NCBI RefSeq assembly: GCF_036669915.1
Contig: NC_089316.1
Coordinates: forward strand, 9,106,382-9,170,381
DNA length: 64,000 bases
Source of the DNA: Pocillopora verrucosa
Taxonomy: Eukaryota; Cnidaria; Anthozoa; Scleractinia; Pocilloporidae
Direction of reading: 5' to 3'
The notes under the pieces are model-generated. The model was not told the origin of the DNA and ran no database searches. It saw nothing but the letters and a program-made list of their open reading frames with translations. Position numbers and translations under genes: made by a program. This document shows, in pieces, positions 22,501 through 34,683 of this stretch; position 1 is the first letter of the stretch, and each line of letters begins with the position of its first letter.

Positions 22501-23118
22501 TTGCATTTTCACGACTGGATTTTTCATAGTAGGGGGTTCTAAAAGACCAACGGCACCTACCCAACAAAATTTGATTTACTTCCCAGTATATCGTAAGTTC
22601 CCCTCACATTTACGGACCGGTCATTTGGGGATCAGAGGATTTGGTTCGTATCACAACAAAATTCAGCTGATTCCCTTATAACTCATTAAGCTCTGTAGCA
22701 TTCTAATGATCTTCCCTCGCTGGCAGTCAATCTTATTTTACGTTTCTATCATCATAACTTGGTAGAGTCCAGTGCCTTTAAAATAATTCATGAATTTTCT
22801 ATTTTTTTTTTGTCAACAGGAACCGTTGCCATGGCAACGTTACCAGTGCGGTTGTCTTTCAAAGAGGACACCTCACCCGAATGGTGCGTCAATGGGAATC
22901 TTGAGCAAAAAATGGTTCGCATCGACACGGTGCCCCGGTCTTCTTGGAATTGTTCTCTGGATTTTTTTAAGTTCGCTGACACTTGCCTTGGGCTCTCAGC
23001 TAAAAACACATCTCTGCTGACCTTTGATCTTCATTACAGCTCAGCTGAAGGAACGATGTTTGACAACTGGCATTACCCAGTTACCTGTGTACATCGAAAG
23101 GGTTATTTTCCAAACTGA
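19554..23118 (+). CDS. Unrecognised acidic type II membrane protein
   Basis: I do not recognise this family. Three exons: 19554-21380, 21991-22198, 22820-23118; 2334 nt, 777 residues. Residues 1-50 are hydrophilic with no signal peptide; 52-77 form one hydrophobic helix (LFFGLLALMLLFATVATTVF), so the rest should lie outside the cell or in the lumen. N-glycosylation sequons occur (NMS, NRT, NAT, NCS). Two Asp-rich blocks lie at about 411-451 and 541-560, with basic RKRK near 308 and a furin-like KRKRS at 470-474 just after the first. The last 170 residues contain several Cys (EWCVNG, SWNCSL, ADTCLG, VTCVHR). A weak resemblance of 92-135 to the start of large lipid-transfer proteins is only a guess. 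Acidic secreted domains recall coral skeletal proteins, also a guess. Confidence 0.75.
21381..21548 (+). other. Open read-through of orphan intron 1
   Basis: If the donor at 21381 is not used, the frame continues 55 codons to TGA. This extension encodes sequence of the repeat that fills the intron, so an intron-retained form would end in repeat-derived residues and lack the Cys-containing tail. Confidence 0.4.
21396..21700. repeat. Two degenerate tandem copies in orphan intron 1
   Basis: Units starting near 21420 and 21555 share ATTGCGTGATTTTG-like DNA, GCACGCTGTGAT and AAGTCACGCCATCC. Confidence 0.6.
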
Positions 23119-25709
23119 AATAGCACATCCGGATAAAACGTTGTAAAAATTATATAGGAGATAAATATACATTAAGGACTAAGCACTAGTTCCCTGGCCC
23201 TTTCAGCCAGCTATTTTCGCTTAGAGCCTGGGATCGACTTTTCAAATAGATGATGGCACCTAAGGGTTTCTTTTCGTGCTTCAGGTTACCAAATAGAGCA
23301 GGCGCTCTGATAAGTGGGCGTAATCTCGAGCCTCCGCTCGCGCGAGAGCGAGCAAGGATCAAGCTGATTCACTCTTTTCCTCCTTGAAGTACGTGCGTTT
23401 CGTGACGTATGAGCTTGTCTGTAGACAACAACGATAAAACGTCCGAATCAAACGTCCTCTTTTCCATTGTCCTTCATTAAGCGCAGAAAATAAAAGGATT
23501 AGACGGAGCTTCTTTCAACGCTTTGAAAATGTTGGGAAGGAAGTGTAAGTCATGCGTAAGTGTACTGAACCACACCCTTCAAACGAATGTCCGGTTCCGC
23601 TTTGATTTTAGGAATTGATTTCGGTGTCCTTTCCTGTAGTCTACGCTTGATTTGTCGGCTGTCCAGTCTTGTAAATGTTGTCCTTGACTACGAGCATCAA
23701 AAGTCAATATGGAAAATGGGTAAGGAGTTGTTGACAACGCAATTGTTTTTCTCTAAGAACGTTGTCTGATGAAGCGGAGAGCTAACGTCATCTAAACTCT
23801 CTATGATAGCCAATTTACATTATCAATTTATTTGGAAGCTTACCTCCATGTAATGAGATGCTTTGTTAACGCAAAAATGTGCAAGATTTTGGAAACATGT
23901 ACACCTCTAGCTTTGAGAATCTAATGAGCTGATTGGCTTACGCCAGAGAAATCGCTAGAGGATACAAAGTCGTCAAAACGATGACGATGTGGTCTCTGAA
24001 AGCACATGAGAATGTGAGAGCAGGAGACTATTGAGATATTTTGTTGAAGCGTTCTATGAAAGGTTTACGAATGCAGAATTGAGGTATTTCGTTTATTGCG
24101 TTCTCCAGAATTATTACATCTCATGGGTAGGATTTATTTGATCCTATTTTGAATTGATTTGCTGTCGGGAAAAAATCAAACTCACGAATCAAATAACATA
24201 GATATAAATTGAGGTATCAATTTTATTCCTGAAACCTTGCTGATAACACAGAGTGACAGATAACGGATGAAGTAAGCAATCCAAATTGTCGTTACTAATT
24301 ATCGTTCGGAATATCTCTGATAGGAATATGTATTTTTCTGTATTGCATTGGTTATAGATAACAGATCATGAAATACGAAAAATAGCAGTTGAACTTAAAA
24401 TTTAGGTCACATCTCTCAATAAGAAAACGAAAATTTTTATTCATTTTCCAAAGATTAATTCGAAAGTATTCTTAGCTTACGAGAAACAAACAAGCTAAGC
24501 AGAGCGTGCCGAAACTGAAAAAGCTAAACATTTTTTCTCTGATTTAAACGCAAAAATCTTACATTTTGTCACGAGCGATTTTCTACAAGTTTTTCATGAC
24601 TTTCTTGACTTTTTTACGCTACCCTAGTCTCCGCCCGCGCCCCGCCTCCATTTTTTCCCCTTTTAATATGTTGTTCTTTCTTGCTATTTAACACTTGGCC
24701 CTCCTTTATAAAAAAGGATTTCATATCCGCTTAATTGTTCTTTAGCAAATTTGTATGACGTCCTAACTGAAGTGAAGTGCAAAACATCACCAAGGAAGGA
24801 ATTGTCACGTTTGAAAAAAATTGTCATGTCATGTCACGCTTGTATGATCACATTTCAACCCCAACTGAGATGTGCTCAAAGTCGCTGATTGGATCTTCCT
24901 TGGTGAACAGTTAACTGTCACTTCTTATGCTGTATTGGAAGAAACAGGATTCACTTCAAATGATAAAGTAGACCTTTCTTTAACATCTTGTCGAAAGCGT
25001 TACGTGGTCGTTTAATTGGAGGTTACGTAAACCGGCACGAAAACTGTGGGCGCACAATTTTGCAACTGAAAACCAGGTGACCTAGTTTAGCGAATTCAGT
25101 CTGGTTTTTGCGTGTTGAACTCGTTGGTTAGAACAGCCTGTGCTAAGGTTTAAGGCTCTAATCGAACTTTGTTTTGTGTAGGTTGCATCTTTTGTTTTAC
25201 ATATACCTAATTTATGATTTGTAATAATCTGCTAAACCTACTTGCTTCCGAGTAACTTTCATACGAATTTCTAGTAAATTACACTGCCGTGTACACTGTT
25301 CTTTCACCTAATTTAAATGTTCTTGTGACCAGTTATGACTAAAAGTCGTAAAACTAATTAGATTCTAGATATTGTGCTGGCATTTCCTTAATTAAAAATA
25401 TTATTTTGCACCAATTGTCATTTTAATTATCGCTGCTGGCAATTCAACGAAAACAAAACACAGTTGTCTCACAAAATGAGTTGACAAATATCTCAGAAGT
25501 ATGATCGCTGATTTAAGTAACGTAAAAATGCACATGCATATGATGATCTGCATAAGATTGTCAGTTACGATTGTCAGTTACAGATACTTTGTTGTTTTTT
25601 TCGTTAGAAACAGTTGACATGTTTACACAGAGAGTAATCAGCAGAGTTGAAGACTTTTGTGAAATAGGATCTTGATTCGCGAAAACGTGCCTTGTAAGTG
25701 TTTGAAATA
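23119..25709. other. Intergenic, orphan gene to SLCO
   Basis: 2.6 kb of mostly AT-rich DNA without a coding exon I can support. A CpG-rich patch with self-complementary CGCTCGCGCGAGAGCGAG lies at about 23334-23352. No MITE of families A-C was found here, in contrast to most of the window. The last few hundred bases should hold the SLCO promoter and 5' UTR. Confidence 0.5.
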
Positions 25710-28700
25710 ATGGGAGAAGAAACCACTACCGACGGAAGTTTACAGATACATCAAAGGTTCGAAAACGAAGGCGATATAGAAAGCCCGACATGCGGATTAG
25801 TCTCCTGGAGACCAAGCTTTCTTCAGCGTTTTGCCAAGGCGAAATGGTTTCTGCTGTTCCAATGTTGGTTCGTCCTAGCACAAGGCATGATCGTTTCAGG
25901 GTTTCAGGGAGTTGTAATTTCCTCACTGGAGAGACGTTTCTCGTTAAAGACAAACGAAATTGGAGTTATAGTCAGTTGTTACGACATTTCTGCCGCAATC
26001 ATGGCCATCTTAGTGAGTTACTACGGCCATCACCATAAACCGAAGTGGCTCGGCATTGGAGCATTCATTTTAGGAATTGGATGCTTCTTATTCGCTCTCC
26101 CACATGTTCTCGTTGGCCGATACGAGCCAGGTTCTAGTGCGACAAATCTTTGTTCTACGGATTCCCTTCCGTCAAACTTGATCTGTAGAAGTTCAGTTTG
26201 GTATCACATATTTGTCTTTGTGCTCGCGGAGTTTTTTATCGGAATCGGAGCTACCCCCGTGTATATTTTGGGGACTGCATTCATCGATGAGAATGTCCGC
26301 CGCACCACGTCGGGATTGTTTCTTGGAATTATGTACGCTGTGGCAACGTTTGGTCCTGCTGTGGGGTTTCTGCTTGGAGGAGAATTTCTCAGGATATATG
26401 TTGATATCAAGCAGGTATTATGGTAATGATGTCTTCTTTTAGAGTTTGGATCAGAATTTCTTGGTAGATAAGTGACATTTACCCCAAGGGAAGGTACCTA
26501 GCAAAACCAAATAGAGTACTCCTTCAAAATTTCATAGGCAGGTGCAGTATGCTCAATGAATTCTGAACCTTATTCCTGTCAAAAGATCTGTAAATTTCCT
26601 TACATAATTCAGATTTGATTATGGAGTAATCTGGATGATCTACAAATTACGTGAGCTCTGAGTAGTTGTAGGGTGGGTCAGTGGGCAAAACACCTCCTTC
26701 TCCCAAGAACATCTTTTTGTCTTGTTTGCAGACAAGTAAAACTTAAATGTAGGCTGGCTGTATGCTGGCTTCAGGCTGGAAAAACACAGGCAATCTGTTA
26801 CCAAAATAGAGCTCTCTATAAAGAGTGTTACTGGTCATGCAAGTTTATATCTGTGATCCCTAACAGTGACTAGCATCTAATTTCTCCTTACCATATCACC
26901 CTGGAATCAAACAATAACGTCATGAGAATAAAGGAAATAATCACCTATTAAAGAGGCTCTTGACTGTTAAACAAATTCTCTTTTTCTTCACCTTAGGGGA
27001 TATATAGAGAACAGTGAGGAGAATATATATACTGATGTGAGGATGTCAAGGGTTAATGCTGTTCATGTTTCTCAAATTTCAGCCAGAGGGTGTAAGTCTT
27101 ACACCTGAGGATTCAAACTTTATTGGGGCATGGTGGATGGGGTACATCCTTGGTGGCTCACTGTCCATCATGGTCAGTCTTCCTTTGCTTGCATTTCCAA
27201 GAGAGCTTCCAGGAACACCACAAATCCGGGCTGAAAAACAGAGATTTTCAGATACTGTGGAGGATGACAACATGCCACATACACTGAAGCAGCTCCTTCC
27301 CTCACTTAAGTCACTTCTTACAAACAAGCCTTTTGTATTTCTTTCTCTTGCCTCAGCATTTGAGGGATTTGCTGTGGGAGGTTTTTCTACATTTTTACCC
27401 AAATTTGTTGAGGCGCAGTTTCGTATCTCAGCTGGCCTGGCAAGCACATATACTGGCCTAGTGGTGGTACCAGGAGGGTGTGGAGGCATGCTCTTTGGAG
27501 GTTATCTTGTAAAAAGAATGAAATGGACTTGTGACAAGACTATTAGAGCTTGTTTTGTTATTGCCTGCTTAGCGACACTCTGGGCAGCAGGACTGTTCTT
27601 TGGGTGTCCCAACAGAGTATTTGTGGGTGTAACAGATCCATACATTAACAGGTATTGATAACCTGGCATTTGTCTGCTCTTAAGTGTCTTTCTCTTCTTA
27701 TCATGGTGTATTCTCTTGTTTCAAACACTAAGAGATCGCTGTGCAGGTTTGAGATTAACTCCCCCTGTAGAAAGTGTGTGTGGGTCTGTCCACTAGTAGG
27801 CTATTGGGAAAAAATTGTATTTTCTCAAATAAATGCCCATGCTTTAACCCTTTAACCTCTAAGAGTGACTAGCATCTAATTTCTCCATACAATATCACCA
27901 CTGAATCACACATTAATGTCATGAGAATAAAGTAAATGATCACCAACTGAAGGAACTCTTGATTGTTAGACAAATTCTCCTTGTCAGCACCTTAGTAAAT
28001 GTACAGAGAACAGTATGGAGAATATGAATATTGATGTTAGGGTGTAAAGGGTTAATAAGCTCCCTCTACCAAATAGGAGCAGATAATCGAGGCTAAACTG
28101 TATATGGTTTTGCGTGAAATGTGTTTTAAACATTTCCTTATATATCAGTCCTAGGTCATCACTTGTCAATATTACTTCTTCCTGTAATGCAGCATGTAAC
28201 TGTGACGTTAAGTACTTTTCACCTGTTTGTTCCAAACAAGATCAGCGAACATTTTACTCTCCTTGTTACGCTGGCTGTAAGGCAGATGACAGATTAGGCG
28301 ACAAAGTAAGTGTTGTACAGGGGTTTCTTCGATCAACCTTTAAACCTCCAAGAGTGATTAGCAATTAATTTCTCCTCTTAGAATCACCCATAAAACAAAC
28401 ATTGAGGTCATGAGAATAGAGGAAATGATCACCAACTAAAGAAGCTCTTGATTGTTAAACAAATTCTCCTTGTCGGTACCATAGGAAATGTATAGAGAAC
28501 AGTAAGGAGAAAATGTATTCTGATGTTAGGGTGTAAAGGGTTAATCAATGAAGTAGCAGGAGAATACATACCTTATACTGACTGAGTTTGAAGTCTGTGC
28601 TGTAAGCTATGGAGTCAATGTAGTTTTTGTGGCTCAGACTTCATGAGGACCATTTATCCGAGCAGGATAAAAAGAGATTTTGAAACTTATGGTACAGACC

Positions 28701-31076
28701 AGGAAAATGAGGTTATTGAGATATTTGTTTTAACTCTGGGTTTCAATTAGAGGAGGTAGATTTCAGTTCAAACAAACTGTGTTATGAAATGAGGGCACAC
28801 TAAATTGACCAATCATAGTGCACATACTAACTGAGAGATAACAGAAATGTACATCAATGACCTGAATGTATTTCAGCCAGTGAAAACTTCACAGTAACAG
28901 GATAATTTTCCAATTGCAGTTTGCTAAGAAACTCTCCCATTTTACAAGCTGTGACAAGATAGTGACAAAAACTAATTGCAATGAAATTTGATGAATAATA
29001 ATTTTTTTTTTTTTTACATGCAGGGTTATCAGAACTGTAGCTGTTTTGTGACGCAATCAAATGAGGGAATTGAAGGCAGTGGATGTCAACCAGAATGCAA
29101 TAACCTTGCTCCCTTCCTTTTCTGCCTTTTTGGTCTCATGGTTTTTACATTTTCAAACAACATCCCAGCAACTACAGCAACTCTCAGGTACAATTTGTGA
29201 TTTTTAAAAAAATCGACTGTAGTTAGACAGTTGAGGAAGGGAGGGGGGGTGGGAGGGGTCTCCTCTTGGGGTACAGGCTGAGATGTTTATTTCTAGTAAA
29301 ACAATTTCTTAAGATTCTCATGGTGGAAATGCAAATGCACTTCTTGAGCTCTGTCAGTAGAAGTCATTCAATCAGTCAGTCAGTCAGTCAGTCAATCAGT
29401 CATTCAGTCAATCAGTCGATCAGTCAATCAATCAATCGCTCAATCATTTACTATATTTAAACATATTTGACAGTTTGCAGCCTTTCCAAACATCTAGGCA
29501 GTTTGGAAAGACACAGAACTCTAGAGAAAAAATTTATTTTTCAAATTGCCACTTTTAATCCCACAGTATCATCAAACAATTTCATTTAACTAATTTATTT
29601 TTGTGTTTCAACTCAGTCAGTTAGTCAATAATTTGACCATTCAGAATGCACTGTGTTCTCTGTGACAGAAAATAAGAAGAATGCAAGAATTCTTCAAATT
29701 TCTCCAGTTAGCATAAGTTTCAAAAATAATTTTGATTAGGTGTAAACTTTAATTTTGTTGCATTATTGAAACTAAATTATGAAATGGATAAAGATCCATT
29801 CTCTTTATGTTGTTTGTCATAAATGAGTTATGATTTTAATATATATTTTCCTTGCCCTTAGATGTGTTTCAGAAAGCCAGGGATCATTTGCTCTGGGCAT
29901 AAACCAGCTTATTGTCCGTATTTTGGCCTTTATTCCTGCCCCAATTGTGTTTGGATATGTGATTGATGCTGCATGTAAACTGCATCAAGAGGACCCTTGT
30001 GATCTTGGGGCTAAGAGGAACTGTTTGGAATATGACACTGATTTGTTCAGGTTGGTTTACACCAGAATACAGTCCACTTACCCCACCCTAGCTCTCCCCT
30101 TTCCCCCCCCCCCTTTCTTGTCAGAATGATGGGTTTTCATAATGACAGCTCAATTTTTTTCCTCAATAAAACCTTCAAAGTTTAGATTCTTCAGACATTT
30201 TCCTCAAAGTCATAGGCAAAAGGATCAATCCTTCAGATTTAATCTTTTTTAAGGGAGAATTCAGATTCCTGCAATCTTTTTTTTGGAGGGGGGCCAGAAG
30301 GGAATTGGATTGCTAAAAAATGAAACATTTAGTATGAAGAAAGCAAAGTCTCCTATGAAAGATGCATGGAAAGGGAAACCATTTTGTTCAAATTTATATA
30401 GGAGGATTGGGGTATGGAATCTGGGCAGAACATAAAAAAGGGTTACTTCTCTTTTCTCTCCATCTTAGTATTGATTTTTATTTAGTCAACACTTTAACTT
30501 CCATGAGTGATCAACACAGAATTTCTCCTCACAATATTAGTACAACATCAAACAGACTAGTGATGAGAGTAAAGAAAATATCAGTGAGGGATTATCATTT
30601 GATCCAGCACTAAATTCTCAGAACTGACATCATAAGAATTGTATGGAAGACAGTAGGAAGAATTACTAATGAGATCTTGAAAGCAGAAGGGTTAAAATCA
30701 TTTTCTTAAGTCACTCTTAAATTGTGTGCAGGTAACTGGCAAGATGGAAAATGCACATTGCCTCTCATTTCACAACTGAAAGAATATTCCATTTCTTGCT
30801 AGGTATCTGATGTTAGCTGTTGGTGGTGGTTTCAAGCTTTTATCTGCAGTAGCTTTCTACTTTGCATGGAAATTTTACAAACTGCCATCCCAGAGTCAGT
30901 CGAATGAGGGTTTGAATCGAGAGTCTGCTTCATCACAAATAACGATTGTGGATGGACACACCAAAAAAATGCCTGAAACAGAGTTGATTCCTGTTGCACA
31001 GTTTATTACAGTTTCAGATTCTGGGCAAGAAAAACCACTTCCTAGCAAAGATTTTGCAAGGACAACCAATGTTTAG
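25710..31076 (+). CDS. SLCO4A1: Organic anion transporter, SLCO/OATP family
   Basis: Twelve-helix plasma-membrane carrier for amphipathic anions such as steroid conjugates, thyroid hormones or prostanoids. Six exons: 25710-26414, 27083-27651, 28155-28305, 29024-29187, 29862-30050, 30803-31076; 2052 nt, 683 residues, normal for the family. The start is ATG at 25710 (MGEETTTDG). Helix 1 begins FLLFQCWFVLAQGMIVSGF. The OATP superfamily signature appears as NFIGAWWMG (247-255) at the start of helix 6. Exons 3 and 4 encode the extracellular Kazal-like domain between helices 9 and 10 (CNAACNCD, FSPVC, YSPCYAGC, NCSCF, CQPEC). Exon 5 has the late-helix block QLIVRILAFIPAPIVFG and GALID-like GYVIDAAC. 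The tail is hydrophilic and ends DFARTTNV. It most resembles OATP4A-type proteins, but subfamily assignment is tentative. Introns 1-3 contain MITEs. Confidence 0.92.
26855..27056 (-). mobile_element. MITE family B, SLCO intron 1
   Basis: Ends GTCAAGGGTTAA at 27056, only 26 bases before exon 2, so it provides or abuts the polypyrimidine/branch region. Confidence 0.75.
27844..28055 (-). mobile_element. MITE family B, first in SLCO intron 2/3 region
   Basis: Complete: TTAA 27844-27847, CCCTTTAACCTCTAAG ... GTGTAAAGGG, TTAA 28052-28055. It lies in SLCO intron 2 and is a good reference copy for family B. Confidence 0.85.
28333..28544 (-). mobile_element. MITE family B, SLCO intron 3
   Basis: 28 bases after the exon 3 donor; ends GTGTAAAGGGTTAA at 28544. 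Confidence 0.8.
29369..29449 (+). repeat. (TCAG/TCAA)n microsatellite
   Basis: About 20 tetranucleotide units, mixed TCAG and TCAA, in SLCO intron 4. Confidence 0.9.
30486..30695 (-). mobile_element. MITE family C, SLCO intron 5
   Basis: CAACACTTTAACTTCC to GCAGAAGGGTTAA; the centre keeps GTTTGATCCAGCAC-like family DNA. Confidence 0.75.
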
Positions 31077-31080
31077 ATAC

Positions 31081-31086
31081 AATAAA
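31081..31086 (+). terminator. poly(A) signal AATAAA, SLCO
   Basis: Hexamer five bases after the stop codon. If used, the 3' UTR is extremely short; more distal sites are possible. Confidence 0.4.
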
Positions 31087-31345
31087 CAGGCAACTCACTT
31101 AAATCAGCATTGAAAAATATATATGCTTCATAGTTACACAATTGTTGAGTCACCTAAAAGTATCATACTCCATACACAGTTATTGAATCACTTGAAGGGC
31201 ACAAAATCTTTCGCTCTGAAAATTCAACATTTTATATTATAAAATAATTCAAATAGTACGTGCGCTCTGATTGGCCATAAAACCATTTTACATAGGCATA
31301 TGTAAACACGGTTTTCATTCCTCTTTCATTAGTTATTTTATAAAA

Positions 31346-31528
31346 GAAATGTAAAATGGTTTCCATGTTTACATAGCCTGATGTAAACACTTGGGAGGTT
31401 GGGAGAACACTCGATAAGCTGGAAACCACTCTGCTTTGCGTCATGGTTTCCTACTCTTATCTTGTGTTCTCCCAACCTCCCGCATGTTTACATCAGGCTA
31501 TGTAAACATGGAAGCCATTTTACATTTC
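31346..31528. repeat. Long foldback (65-bp arms)
   Basis: GAAATGTAAAATGGTTTCC ... GGGAGGTTGGGAGAACAC (31346-31410) pairs with GTGTTCTCCCAACCTCCC ... GCCATTTTACATTTC (31463-31528) across a loop of about 52 bases. The pairing is almost complete. Confidence 0.85.
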
Positions 31529-32721
31529 TTCATTTTCATTTCAGTATAAACCGCACAGTTGAATAGTGCTTTTTGCATTTGCTGATTGGTTAATTTGGAA
31601 GTGAATAGCAAGCACTATTCACTTCTGAGCTGTCAACAAGACAAAATCATGCATCAGGAGTTTAGTTTTGACCATATAATTTTGGTATATTGAAAGAAGT
31701 AATTAAAACTAATTTTTTGGTTTCTGTGTGATATAATAAGACAGTTATTCACCTAAGTGGGGCTGAATAATGGTGGATATTTATTGTGGGTCGGTAATGA
31801 TTGTCAATTAATTAGCAGCTGCTGTAGATATAATTTTGATGATGATGTGTAATTGTACAGTTACAGCTTAGAGTTGACATCAAAATGACATGGAAGGAAC
31901 AAAAAGTATGACATCAGCTGGGCATCTGAACTCTGACTAATATATTATAGGCAACAAACTACATGTACCCCTGTGGGGTATGGCACTGAAACATTTTCCT
32001 AACTTTGTGGAGAATTTTTAAAACTTACTTGACTGTACAGTTTGATCTTCAGTAAAAAAATTGTACCTAAACTGATTCTTCATCCAATGTAATATGAGCA
32101 TATTAAATATAATAATTATGTTAGTATTAACTTTATCAATAATATCATCGTTTGAACTCATCATCTCTTATTAATAAAATTGATTCACTTAACTTCGCCT
32201 CTATTCACTCTGAATTCAATTGCAAGTTTTTTCAATCATTTTCCAAAGTAAATGTTTGTCCTTTCCTTCATTCTAAGTTTGATAGTTATTTAATACTTTT
32301 GACTTTCATCCAAATTATTTTTCAAGTCATGCATAATTTAACTTATTTGTCAAATTGTGAAAAAGTTACCAAGATATGTTTCTCAACTCCAGTTTAATCA
32401 TGTTGACTAATGAAGATAATAAGTTTCAAATGTAAAATTCATTCTCAAAAGTAGGAAGACAATCAGTGTTCACAATAGCAAGTGAAAATTGGCTACAACT
32501 TATGCAAGATGCAAACTCAACAAACACAAGCTGGTATTCCACAGCAATTAACCTGTCTCTCTCTAACTTGCAATGTTTCATCCTTGTCAAACATATCAAG
32601 TGCTTAACCTAGGTTGGCTTATTGAAAAAGGAACTATCAATTGTATGATTGGCAAGATAGACACATTTAGATGATGTGACTATTAATGGTAACAATGAAT
32701 TTGCTCCTTAACTACTTAAAG

Positions 32722-32895
32722 AAAATAGATTCCTCATTGTTGTGGGTCTCGCAGGAGATCTCTAAGAACATTAGTGATACACTTAGCTGCATCTAGGACA
32801 TTACTTCCTTGTTCTCACCACATTTTGACATCATCTGTGATATATTACCAAACAGATGCATGGCATCATAGAATCTATCTGTCAAATAGATCACA
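32722..32895. repeat. Foldback element D, copy 3
   Basis: Arms AGATTCCTCATTGTTGTGG and CACCACATTTTGACATCATC ... GCATCATAGAATCTA; left arm partly lost. Confidence 0.7.
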
Positions 32896-32910
32896 AATAG
32901 CTTCAAAGTG

Positions 32911-33136
32911 TTATTAGCCCTTCCCAACTCCCAGAAGTGATTGACATGTCTCTCTTGACGACTTCTCTCCATAATATCCATACATTATCTCACCAACAGG
33001 TTATGAGAATACTCTAACTTGTCAGGCAAGGTTGTCCTCATGATCTAACACCAAATTCTCATACCTAATTTATAATGAAACATGTAGTAGCGAGAGGGGA
33101 GAATTGGAAATCAGATCTTGGGATTTAGAGGATTAA
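32911..33136 (+). mobile_element. MITE family A
   Basis: ACTCCCAGAAGTGATTGAC to CAGATCTTGGGATTTAG; it starts within 20 bases of the D element end. Confidence 0.7.
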
Positions 33137-33305
33137 TCACTATGCCACAGGGATACCTGCATCACTTACAAAATAAGATAAGAGAAAGAACAACAAAACA
33201 AAGCTCAACATTTAATGATGTTTCCTAACCTTTACATAACAATTACATTAAAGAAACTGTACCCACACTTTCCCAGAACTATTCTACACAGTAATAAATT
33301 AGTTT

Positions 33306-33506
33306 TAACCCTTGAACTCCCAGGATATGAAAACAATTACAACCACAGAATGACACTACAGTTCTTTCTACAGCTATTTATTAAGAATACTTGTATATCC
33401 TTTCACAACAATTTTCTTACTTCTTATTACCTGTTTCATCTACAGGGCTTTTAAGTTGTAGAGAGAAATTCTATTAAAATTATTTCAAGGAGTAAAAGGG
33501 TGAATG
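33306..33506 (+). mobile_element. TTAA-type MITE, separate family
   Basis: AACCCTTGAACTCCCAGG ... CAAGGAGTAAAAGGGTGAA. The ends resemble families A-C but the body differs from all three. Confidence 0.55.
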
Positions 33507-34474
33507 GGTTGGCTTTCTCTCAGTTGGCAATAAGCCAGGCAGGAATAAAGGTACAAAGCAATCTTAGCTCCAATTATGGAATGATTGCTCATTAATGGAA
33601 GTTAGTGAAACAACTGATACTAAGAATGGCTGCTCTTGTAATAAATAATAAATTTTTTAGACACACCTTTGGAGCCTAGGTAAGCAATGCTAGGATTGCC
33701 AATTAGACTTCACTTCAGTTAAGAAGCAAAAACAAGGACAACTGTAATATTTGTGGTACTCTGGCGCACAAATATCACGCAATACCCTTGTTTCCCATAA
33801 AACAAACTTTAACAAACATCTCCCTTTCAAACAATATCCCATTAAATAACAATATTTTGGTTTGATTTTTTTTTATAAATTATGGGCTTAAAACTTTGAT
33901 TTATCTTATGCATGTAGCTTCACCATATATCTGAACAATCTAAATTAAACACAATAAAACACACTGCTTCATTCCTGGAGTTTGTGATCTCTGTAAGATT
34001 ACTCTGCAAAGTTCTTAGATAGTGAGTAATTAGGGAGCGTAAGAAAACCACAACGGCGACAGCGACAAGATTGTGGCCAAACAAAAGATCTAATGAGCAA
34101 ACCAATGGCAAAACACATGTGTTCAAAAACTTTGTACATTTCTTGGCCCTCCCATACAGAACTAAAATGTGAAATTGCCAACTTTCACACCATCTTGGCA
34201 AGGAAACCTTGACAGCAATTTCGTCATGTTTTCACTTTGAACTCAACACAACATTCACACATTATACTGAAGGGAAGATGATGTACTGTCAGAAACACTG
34301 AATGCATCAAGCTGTTGGCAAAAATCTTAGAGGAAAATAAATGACTTTTTTGGCAACATTTTACCACATATCGCCATTGTGATATCTTAAACTCCTTAAT
34401 AGTTAGTATAAGGGGGCCCTAACCACTATCTCTTTGTTCAGATTATACACATACCCATTCAAGTTATCAATTAG

Positions 34475-34683
34475 TCAACCCTTTCAAAACCCCCCAGAGT
34501 GATAAGCATCTAATTTCTTCCAACAGTATCACCCCTGGATCAAACAGAATTAAGGTTGGGAGAATAAAGGAAATGATCACAAACTCAAGAAGCTCTTGAT
34601 TGTTAGACAAATTCTCCTTCAAGTGCCATGGAAAATGTGTAGGGAAAAGTAAGGAGAATTTACATACTGATGTTGGGATGCAT
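34475..34683 (-). mobile_element. MITE family B
   Basis: GTGATAAGCATCTAATTTC to CATACTGATGTTGGGATG; terminal bases decayed. Confidence 0.7.

Noticed and set aside
29369-29449. CRISPR-like short repeats
   Set aside because: Simple tetranucleotide array in an animal intron; no spacers.
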